From contig CAYRSQ010000006.1 in the NCBI GenBank assembly GCA_964427055.1, forward strand, positions 1-29,825: 29,825 nucleotides of DNA, read 5' to 3'. The translations under genes and the position numbers were made by a program. Numbering within the stretch: the first letter of the stretch is position 1; every line of letters starts with the position of its first letter. The DNA is from CAYNTH01 sp964427055 (GTDB lineage: Archaea; Aenigmatarchaeota; Aenigmatarchaeia; CG10238-14; SCSR01). The notes under the pieces are model-generated. The model had not been told where the DNA came from, ran no database searches, and was given only the letters and a program-made list of their open reading frames with translations. Shown one piece after another: positions 15,086 through 20,705 of this stretch.

Positions 15086-15950
15086 CAAGTTATTCACACA
15101 GGGCCACACGGCGTGTGCGGGATGCGGGATGGTGCTTGCGTTAAGACACGTGATGGAGGCCGCGCAGGAACTTGCAGGCGACGATGTGATAGTCGTCAAT
15201 GGCACGTCATGCTCAGAGATAATCTCGTCCCAGTATCCCAGGACGGCGTGGAGATGCCCTTACATCCACGGCGCGTTCGAGAACGCTGGAGCAATCGCTT
15301 CCGGCATAGAGTCCGCCCTGAAAGCCAAAGGAGATGACAAGACGAAAGTGATTTCCATATCCGGGGACGGCGGGACCTTTGACATAGGACTCCAGTCGCT
15401 GTCCGGCGCTTTGGAAAGAGGGCATAAAATAACATTTGTTTGCTTGGACAACGAAGCGTACATGAATACCGGGATACAGAGGAGCGGCGCCACTCCGTTC
15501 GGTGCGTGGACCACCACTAGTCCGGTCGGGAGCAAATCTATAGGGAATCCCGTGTGGAAGAAGCCGATAGCTGAGATAGTCGCTGCCCATGGCATACCAT
15601 ACGTTGCTACAGCATCCATGGCCAACATCCCTGACCTCCGCAACAAGATAAAGAAAGCGCTTGGCAAACAACCGAGCTTCGTCCATGTCTATTCCGCATG
15701 CCCGATAGGTTGGAAGTCGGAAGGCATGGATACCATAAGGATAGCGAAACTGGCGATAGACACAGGCATGTGGACCCAGTTTGAGATTGAGGACGGCAAG
15801 TTCAGTCTCACCGAAAAGTCCAAAGGGACGCCTGTCGGAGAGTACCTGAAGCTCCAGGGAAGATTCAAGCACCTGCAGGAAGGCGATATAAAGATTATAC
15901 AGGACATTGTGAATGCGTCTTACGAAAGGATTCAGAAAAAGTATATTTAA
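15078..15950 (+). CDS. porB: pyruvate:ferredoxin oxidoreductase, beta subunit
   Basis: A 290-residue TPP-binding subunit. Cys13 and Cys16 (HTACAGCGM) with a Cys in NGTSCSE and a late Cys in SACPIGW match the four ligands of the proximal [4Fe-4S] cluster. GDGGTFDIGLQSLSGALERG and the later NEAYMNTGIQRS form the TPP/Mg2+ motif. The start codon lies inside the end of porA (ATGAGTGAC), so the two are translationally coupled. Final gene of the por operon. Confidence 0.95.
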   Translation: MSDKLFTQGHTACAGCGMVLALRHVMEAAQELAGDDVIVVNGTSCSEIISSQYPRTAWRCPYIHGAFENAGAIASGIESALKAKGDDKTKVISISGDGGTFDIGLQSLSGALERGHKITFVCLDNEAYMNTGIQRSGATPFGAWTTTSPVGSKSIGNPVWKKPIAEIVAAHGIPYVATASMANIPDLRNKIKKALGKQPSFVHVYSACPIGWKSEGMDTIRIAKLAIDTGMWTQFEIEDGKFSLTEKSKGTPVGEYLKLQGRFKHLQEGDIKIIQDIVNASYERIQKKYI

Positions 15951-15972
15951 TTTGCTTCCAAATTATAGTATT

Positions 15973-16338
15973 ATGCGGAAACTGAACTTCATTTTTCCAG
16001 TATTGTTCTTGGTGATTGTTTCTGTGGCGGCTGTTGCAGAGTCCTCTTCAATTATGGTAATCGCTGACGTCGATAACGAATATACAGGTCAGGAGACTGA
16101 GGAAGTCGGGTGCGTGGCTGGATGTTCGAGTGGGGATCAGTGTCTGCTGCACGGCATAAGGAAAGGAGGTATGTACTGCGATCCCAGCAACGAAATGAGA
16201 TTCCAGAAGAACCCGAATAGCCTCTGCGACAATAGCTTCGAGTGCAAAAGCAACGTATGCACTGGCGGGACATGCATCGACCAAACGCTGATGGAAATAA
16301 TTCTGGGATGGTTGGCATCTTTCTTTAGGATAGAATGA
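15973..16338 (+). CDS. secreted Cys-rich protein, unknown function
   Basis: I start at ATG 15973: MRKLNFIFPVLFLVIVSVA is a textbook signal peptide with cleavage likely near AVAES; the longer frame from 15913 overlaps porB. The mature part of about 98 residues has eight or so cysteines, in CVAGCSSGDQC, MYC and the repeat-like LCDNSFECKSNVCTGGTC, suggesting a disulfide-bonded extracellular fold. The last 18 residues (LMEIILGWLASFF) are hydrophobic and could anchor the protein in the membrane. No known family. It follows porB by 22 nt but is functionally unrelated as far as can be seen. Confidence 0.7.
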   Translation: MRKLNFIFPVLFLVIVSVAAVAESSSIMVIADVDNEYTGQETEEVGCVAGCSSGDQCLLHGIRKGGMYCDPSNEMRFQKNPNSLCDNSFECKSNVCTGGTCIDQTLMEIILGWLASFFRIE

Positions 16339-16474
16339 TAACAAGCTTCAGACTGTTGAGATTCCTGTATTCGATAGCATTGTGTCGGAAGTCAGCGGCG
16401 TAAAAATAATCAAAAGGGAAAGAATTCCAAAAACCTTTGGAATGCTATATTCTGTGGTCCTTGAAAAAATTTAG
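16334..16474 (+). pseudogene. possible 3' remnant of a lost gene
   Basis: An open frame of 46 codons without a usable start, overlapping the end of the secreted protein gene and closed by TAG at 16472. Its translation has coding-like texture: VEIPVFDSIVSEVSGV, then KIIKRERIPKTFGMLYSVVLEK, which looks like the last strand-helix-strand of a larger enzyme, possibly a methyltransferase. There is no ribosome binding site or ATG except one late Met. The next three bases are the stop of the convergent micro-ORF. Decayed gene end is the simplest reading; chance is possible. Confidence 0.3.
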
Positions 16475-16528
16475 TCATTCCTCCCATTCGTCGTCCCAAG
16501 TTTCTTCATACTGTGGTTTCTTCTTCAT
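16475..16528 (-). CDS. 17-residue micro-ORF with strong ribosome binding site
   Basis: The ORF encodes MKKKPQYEETWDDEWEE, a basic start and acidic Trp-containing end. GAGGTGA lies 5 nt before the ATG, the best Shine-Dalgarno in the window. A TATA-like AAATAAATA (16617-16625, minus) predicts a start near 16595, just at a leader hairpin, and a T6 run follows the stop within a few nt. Together this looks like a complete tiny transcription unit. Function unknown; alternatively the RNA itself is the product. Confidence 0.45.
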   Translation of the reverse strand: MKKKPQYEETWDDEWEE

Positions 16529-16557
16529 GTATGTCACCTCTCAAATTAAAAGTGTCT

Positions 16558-16593
16558 GAAGCGGCGATTAGCATGACGGGTTTCGACCGCTTC
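16558..16593 (-). promoter_or_regulatory. leader hairpin upstream of the micro-ORF
   Basis: GAAGCGG (16558-16564) and CCGCTTC (16587-16593) form a perfect 7-bp stem around a 22-nt loop in the predicted 5' end of the micro-ORF transcript. It could protect the 5' end or control translation. It is too small for an H/ACA guide. Confidence 0.4.
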
Positions 16594-16639
16594 CGTTTCA
16601 AAATAACCTCTGCCATTATTTATTTTTTCTTCTTTCCTT

Positions 16640-16753
16640 TCATTGTTTCCACCGTCCCCTTTCCGTCGTAAGGAAATAAGGAATATCGCTAGCGCTAAGC
16701 TTAAAGAACGGTAAGTCGCCGGTGATGCTCGACGATGGTGTTTCTTCTTTCAT
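16640..16753 (-). CDS. possible 37-residue protein
   Basis: An ORF starting MKEETPSSSITGDLPFFKLS and continuing with ASDIPYFLTTERGRWKQ. The codon choice looks coding-like and the pattern of an amphipathic FF..L..SDIP.FL helix is plausible, but the ribosome binding site (AAGGTAG) is weak. A TATA-like element at 16808-16816 would place transcription start about 33 nt before the ATG. I recognise no family. Confidence 0.35.
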   Translation of the reverse strand: MKEETPSSSITGDLPFFKLSASDIPYFLTTERGRWKQ

Positions 16754-16866
16754 TATCCAGCTATCTACCTTGAAAATCTCAATTAATTGAATTTAATCAG
16801 AAGGTGGATATTTAAACTTTAGTCGGTATTTTGACCTGGAAACGCGTTTTATGAAGGAATCGTAAA

Positions 16867-17274
16867 TTACATGTATTCGGCCAGTTCATTCATCTTTTCA
16901 GGCATTGCCGAGCGGAAATGCACCATGTCCCTGTACATCGAATCCTTGTGCGTTTCCAATTTGATAGCGGTCTCTTCGAAATCAGCTGACAAACCAAGAT
17001 ATTTTATGTGTCTTTCTTCGTCAGTTTCTTTCGATGCCTGTTCGGATGCATGCGTGGATGATAGTCTGTACAGCGACGCCAGTCTGCTCGCGTTTTTGAA
17101 AGTGACTATCACATTGTCATTTTCATTCCTTATGGATTGTTTCATCAAAGCGATTTGGACTTTTATAAAAACTAAATCATCTCCGACGAAGTTCTCGTAT
17201 TCTTTGAGATAATTCTCATGCATAGACATCACCATCATCATGTTATCTTTTATGATGTCGTATAGAGCTGACAT
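16867..17274 (-). CDS. hypothetical helical protein, 135 residues
   Basis: A soluble, Met- and charge-rich protein that appears almost entirely helical (SALYDIIKDNMMMVMSMHENYLKEYE; later FEETAIKLETHKDSMYRDMVHFR). No Cys and no membrane segment. No family recognised; a four-helix bundle or coiled-coil oligomer is plausible. A TATA-like CTTTTATAAC (about 17296-17306, minus) 25 nt before ATG suggests a leaderless transcript of its own, separate from the metallophosphoesterase 36 nt upstream. Confidence 0.7.
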   Translation of the reverse strand: MSALYDIIKDNMMMVMSMHENYLKEYENFVGDDLVFIKVQIALMKQSIRNENDNVIVTFKNASRLASLYRLSSTHASEQASKETDEERHIKYLGLSADFEETAIKLETHKDSMYRDMVHFRSAMPEKMNELAEYM

Positions 17275-17310
17275 AGAATTAACTACTCTTTAGTTGTTAT
17301 AAAAAGCTTC

Positions 17311-18048
17311 CTATTCCACGTATCTTGCCAGGCCCGGTTTTATCGTATCCGTGTCTATGACCAGTATCTTGCCGTTCACCGTGAACGCGGCGTTGAACAC
17401 TGGGACGCTGTCCACCCATGCCATCTTAAGGCCTTTGTGCGAGTGACCGTGTATCACCAGATCTGGTTTCCTGTTCATGAGCACGTTCTCGTATATGTTC
17501 CATCCCATGCTGCTGTAGAATCTCGGGTTCTCTCCCTCGAGCGTCTTGTATGTCGGCGAATAATGCATAAGCAGTATACGGAAATCTGTCTTCATCCTGC
17601 TAAGTTGCCTATCTATCGCATCCACCCGATTCTGGTATATCCTGTCTATGTTGGGTATGTGAGATTTCTGCCACATTGTGGGTGTCTCCAGGCTGCCCGT
17701 AGTTCCGACTATGCCCACGCTCATCTTCCTGTCCCACTCCTTAATAGGGAATTCCAATATCATGCTTTGGTCGTCCAGGAACTTCACGTTCTTTACGGTC
17801 CGTTTTATCTCGTCCCTCTGCTCGGTGAACTCGTTGTTCCCGAAGCACGCCACTATGGGGCAGTTCATCTTGCCGAAGAGCACATTGCTTACCTTCTCGT
17901 ATTCCTCTATCTCCCCCCTGTTTATCATGTCTCCCGCTATAAGGAATAGGTGTGGTTTTGTGTCCAGTGCGTCGAGATGGTCGATTGCTTTAACGAAATC
18001 TTCGAAATGGCGTGGTGAATGGACATCCGATATTGCAGCTATTATCAA
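17311..18048 (-). CDS. calcineurin-like metallophosphoesterase
   Basis: A 245-residue member of the two-metal phosphoesterase superfamily. Motifs are in order: SDVHS at residues 7-11 (Asp8, His10), IAGDMINRGE near 37-46, CFGNNEF near 69-75 (GNNE where most relatives have GNHE), LLMHYSPTY and VIHGHSHKG. Members hydrolyse phosphomono- or diesters such as cyclic nucleotides or nucleic-acid ends; no substrate can be assigned. The start codon is TTG (18046-18048), as no ATG or GTG precedes the first strand MIIAAISDVHS. The Asn for His replacement in the GNHE motif is worth noting, since that His usually helps the leaving group. Confidence 0.9.
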   Translation of the reverse strand: MIIAAISDVHSPRHFEDFVKAIDHLDALDTKPHLFLIAGDMINRGEIEEYEKVSNVLFGKMNCPIVACFGNNEFTEQRDEIKRTVKNVKFLDDQSMILEFPIKEWDRKMSVGIVGTTGSLETPTMWQKSHIPNIDRIYQNRVDAIDRQLSRMKTDFRILLMHYSPTYKTLEGENPRFYSSMGWNIYENVLMNRKPDLVIHGHSHKGLKMAWVDSVPVFNAAFTVNGKILVIDTDTIKPGLARYVE

Positions 18049-18111
18049 TAATACCCCTAGTTATTATTTTAACGGGCAAGTAATAAAAGGTTTGAATTCT
18101 ATTATCGTATA

Positions 18112-18654
18112 ATGGAACCGTGGAAAATCTATTTCGGGATGTCCATAGACGGCGGCCGTTCGGGAGAGGACTGCACGAAGGTTCTCAAGTTCATGGATTA
18201 TATAGAGGACAATTATGAAGCCAGTATCCTGACAAGACACTTCGCTGATAAAGAGCTTTCTGATAAGGAAGGCGCCGCCAAGAAGACATACGGCAACATT
18301 TTTGACGAGAACAAGATAAATCTGCTGAAGGAGTCCAACATGTTCATAGCCGACTTCTCGAACACGAGCAGTGGGCTAGGGGTGGAACTGGGCCTGACCA
18401 TAGCTCCGCTTGTCTATTCATGCATGGGGCGCATACCAGAGGAGTACGCATATCGGAAACCGACTCTTATAATATACAAGCCGCTAAACGACGGCAGGAA
18501 GCTTTCGGCAGAGATACAGGGGATAGTCGAATCCGAAATCATAAAGGGGATGAATTCCCACATCTCCATCAGACCTTACGAATCGCTAAAGGAAGGATAC
18601 CTCCATATAGACGAGTTCTTCCAGGGGTTGTCAGTCGAATCGCTGAAACTATGA
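18112..18654 (+). CDS. nucleoside 2-deoxyribosyltransferase-like protein
   Basis: A 180-residue Rossmann-like protein. KIYFGMSIDGGRSG at residues 5-18 matches the Gly/Arg-rich nucleotide loop, and ESNMFIADFSNTSSGLGVELGLTIA near 85-110 carries the Asp and Glu of the deoxyribosyltransferase/DNPH1 (Rcl) site. Such enzymes cleave or exchange the N-glycosidic bond of (deoxy)nucleotides, for nucleotide salvage or sanitation. The start is near-leaderless. tRNA-Ala lies convergently 9 nt after the stop. The family call is good, the exact substrate open. Confidence 0.75.
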   Translation: MEPWKIYFGMSIDGGRSGEDCTKVLKFMDYIEDNYEASILTRHFADKELSDKEGAAKKTYGNIFDENKINLLKESNMFIADFSNTSSGLGVELGLTIAPLVYSCMGRIPEEYAYRKPTLIIYKPLNDGRKLSAEIQGIVESEIIKGMNSHISIRPYESLKEGYLHIDEFFQGLSVESLKL

Positions 18655-18663
18655 TTTCAGGAG

Positions 18664-18736
18664 TGGACCGACCGGGAGTCGAACCCGGAGCCTCCGCGAT
18701 GCGAACGCGACGATCTGCCAGTTGATCTATCGGCCC
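18664..18736 (-). tRNA. tRNA-Ala (anticodon CGC)
   Basis: Acceptor GGGCCGA pairs with TCGGTCC, discriminator A, T arm CCGGGTTCGACTCCCGG. The anticodon stem CGCG/CGCG encloses TTCGCAT, giving anticodon CGC (Ala GCG). No intron, no encoded CCA. It is divergent from tRNA-Ile. Confidence 0.94.
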
Positions 18737-18803
18737 ATATCATTACAATAGAAGACTACAATAAAAAGATTAATTAATGACTGGTAATTATAACTTATTC
18801 AGA

Positions 18804-18878
18804 GGACCGGTAGCTTAGTTTGGTTTGAGCACCTGACTGATAATCAGGCGGCCGTGAGTTCAAATCTCACCCGGTCCA
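18804..18878 (+). tRNA. tRNA-Ile (anticodon GAT)
   Basis: Acceptor GGACCGG pairs with CCGGTCC, discriminator A, T arm GTGAGTTCAAATCTCAC. Anticodon stem CTGA(C)/TCAG encloses CTGATAA, giving anticodon GAT for Ile ATC/ATT. No intron. A TATA-like AGATTAATTAATGAC lies about 28 nt upstream. The convergent 495-residue gene ends 2 nt after it. Confidence 0.95.
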
Positions 18879-18880
18879 TT

Positions 18881-20368
18881 CTACAAACTCTCTCTTTTCC
18901 TACGGTCGAGCTCTTCCCATCCATTGTAGAACTCTGATAGTGTCAGGCCCAGAGCTTCCATAGCCTCATTCAACTGGATTGAAGTTTCCTTAGACCTTAT
19001 ATCCGCTATGTCTCCTTCTTTCCTTTCTATACGCTTCTTTTCGAAATCCGTACTGCATTTGCCGGTTGCACACCATTTGTAGCCTTCCCTGAATCCGCAC
19101 GGCACGTATGGGCTGTAACTTATGTTCGTCTCCGATATCTTCCTCCCAGTTTCATCCTTTTTTATGACACGAATCCAGGGTTTTTCCCCTTTGAGACTTT
19201 CGTTAAACTTCTTGCTTATATTCCGCAATTCATCCTCCCTCTGATGGTACGGTATCCCGCATGGGAATTGCTGATCGAACGTTATGATTTCTCCTACAAG
19301 ATTCCAAGAGGATTCCTGCAGTTGGGTTATCTCCGCTTCGGCATCCCTCTTACCTCCATAAACGAGGGTAGGCTTGGGTATCTTCACTTTTTCATAACCG
19401 TAATTCCCCAACTCTTCATATGCTAGCTCAACCAGTTCATCAGCCCAAGGCGTCTCTTTACCAGACTCCCAGAGTATCCGAGGATACACCAAGGTCGACT
19501 CCGTCAGTTTCACGCCTTCATCCTTGAGCATGCATATGAGCTTTCTGTTCCTTATCTCGCTCTGCTTTAGCTCCATATGTAGGCCGCCGCTCGCTATGTA
19601 TTCTGCAAAGTTTCCCGGAGGGCCCTTCTTTAAAACTTCTTTTTTCTTGGTCCTTTCACTCTCCGCGATATCCTCAAACCTTTCCGGAAGTTCGATTCTC
19701 TTCGCTATGACGACTTCCCCGTGCGGTATCTTTCCCGTTTCGTAGAAAGTTTCATAAATTCCCATTATCACACGCTCATTTTCAAGTATCTCCAGCATCC
19801 TTGGTGCCACCTTCTCCGATATAGAGTCCCAAATCTCTCCAGCCTTCCTGTCGTCTTTTCCGAAGAGTGCATAATCGTACCTTCTGACCCCAATGTCGTC
19901 GAGGTTGAAATATATGTAACCCGAGTACATACCTTTCTTGTGTTCCACGGTAAGCGGTCCGTACAACGAGTCCAATTTAAGCTTCTCCATACCGGGATGG
20001 TCAGAATTTTCGTCCATCATATAGAGGGAGTTTTCCAGACTGACACTGTCCGGATTGTAATCCCATAATTGAGTCTTCACCTCATGATAGCTGTTACGTG
20101 CCCTTTCTTCGGCATCCGAAAGGTATGCAGAAAAAAGGGTCAATGCTGCTTCTTCTAGCTTATTGTCCCCTACCTTGTTTGCTACCTCGGAAAGCATGTT
20201 GGCCCACATGAGCCCATAATAGTCATTGTTTTGACACAAGGAATCTCCTAGTTTCTGGTAGATGTCACTTATCAGTTTAAGGTTCTCCTCTTCCAAGGAG
20301 CATTCCTTCCTCAAACGAACGACTTCCATTTTCAAGCTGCTGCTATAAAGCCTCTCGACTTTCTGCAT
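18881..20368 (-). CDS. hypothetical protein, 495 residues, no recognised family
   Basis: A large soluble protein without signal peptide or membrane segment. The first 110 residues are helical (EEENLKLISDIYQKLGDSL, then ANMLSEVANKVGDNKLEEAA). The middle is mixed alpha/beta, and the C-terminal third carries CGIPYHQRED and a Cys cluster in PYVPCGFREGYKWCATGKC that could bind metal. I do not recognise a domain, and codon use looks like its neighbours. The promoter TTTTAAATATT (20389-20398, minus strand) predicts a leaderless start at the ATG 20368; a palindrome overlaps it. It ends 2 nt from tRNA-Ile. Confidence 0.75.
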   Translation of the reverse strand: MQKVERLYSSSLKMEVVRLRKECSLEEENLKLISDIYQKLGDSLCQNNDYYGLMWANMLSEVANKVGDNKLEEAALTLFSAYLSDAEERARNSYHEVKTQLWDYNPDSVSLENSLYMMDENSDHPGMEKLKLDSLYGPLTVEHKKGMYSGYIYFNLDDIGVRRYDYALFGKDDRKAGEIWDSISEKVAPRMLEILENERVIMGIYETFYETGKIPHGEVVIAKRIELPERFEDIAESERTKKKEVLKKGPPGNFAEYIASGGLHMELKQSEIRNRKLICMLKDEGVKLTESTLVYPRILWESGKETPWADELVELAYEELGNYGYEKVKIPKPTLVYGGKRDAEAEITQLQESSWNLVGEIITFDQQFPCGIPYHQREDELRNISKKFNESLKGEKPWIRVIKKDETGRKISETNISYSPYVPCGFREGYKWCATGKCSTDFEKKRIERKEGDIADIRSKETSIQLNEAMEALGLTLSEFYNGWEELDRRKRESL

Positions 20369-20378
20369 GAAATGATGT

Positions 20379-20390
20379 ATTTCCGGAAAT
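20379..20390. promoter_or_regulatory. palindrome between TATA and start of the 495-residue gene
   Basis: ATTTCCGGAAAT is a perfect 12-bp palindrome (14 bp with flanking T/A), placed between the TATA-like element at 20389-20398 and the ATG at 20368. This is the classic position for an archaeal repressor site. No regulator is known. Confidence 0.4.
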
Positions 20391-20451
20391 ATTTAAAATC
20401 GACAAAGTTAGAAAATCCACACTGCCTGCATCAAGCAAAAAGAATGAAATT

Positions 20452-20467
20452 CGCAGGACGTCCTGCG
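20452..20467. terminator. 16-bp perfect palindrome behind the metal cassette
   Basis: CGCAGGACGTCCTGCG is perfectly palindromic. In minus-strand RNA it would be a hairpin (6 bp with an ACGU loop) followed by T-rich AATTTCATTCTTTTT, fitting a terminator after the small CC-tailed protein gene (stop at 20484); a T6 run also precedes it. It could instead be a protein-binding site. Confidence 0.45.
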
Positions 20468-20483
20468 TTGTAAAAAACAGGAA

Positions 20484-20663
20484 CTACTTGCAGCACTTGT
20501 GCATCAGAAGTCCCTTCAATGTCATCAAAGCCCCGACTGCCATCAGAGCTATCTCCCATGAATAGCCGAAGTACTTTATCGCACCTAATAGGAATACCAT
20601 CACTCCAATCAATGGTTTGTGTGCGTACATGTAAGGTACCATCGGCTTTTTCGTTGTTGCCAT
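20484..20663 (-). CDS. small CC-tailed membrane protein, 59 residues
   Basis: Starts MATTKKPMVPYMYAHKPLIG, followed by two hydrophobic segments (about 18-30 and 37-52) and the tail GLLMHKCCK. Met, His and a terminal Cys pair in a two-helix protein, immediately downstream of the copper ATPase in the same direction, suggest a small metal-handling membrane peptide, but no family is recognised. CCTTATTAAC (about 20684-20693, minus) could give it a leaderless promoter of its own; otherwise it is 42 nt behind copA and co-transcribed. Confidence 0.65.
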   Translation of the reverse strand: MATTKKPMVPYMYAHKPLIGVMVFLLGAIKYFGYSWEIALMAVGALMTLKGLLMHKCCK

Positions 20664-20705
20664 AGATAAGATTTCGTTAGGCCAGTTAATAAGGATTTCT
20701 TTCCA

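Larger units (their letters stand above)
16339..16866. other. 528-nt stretch without a long gene
   Basis: Between the secreted protein and the 16867-17274 gene I see a possible gene remnant (plus strand, to 16474), a 17-residue micro-ORF with a hairpin leader (minus, 16475-16594) and a 37-residue ORF (minus, 16640-16753) with a TATA-like TTTAAATAT upstream at 16808-16816. No tRNA, repeat array or insertion sequence is visible. Confidence 0.6.

Noticed and set aside
15913..15972. Upstream start of the secreted protein within porB
   Set aside because: It would place 20 residues before a clear signal peptide and overlap porB.
16558..16593. Hairpin near an ACA triplet considered as a second H/ACA guide
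   Set aside because: The loop of 22 nt leaves no room for a pocket and upper stem; kept only as a leader hairpin.
16676..16750. GTGATGC/CGATGG segments considered as box C/D guide
   Set aside because: No matching D boxes or terminal stem; the opposite strand holds a better small ORF.
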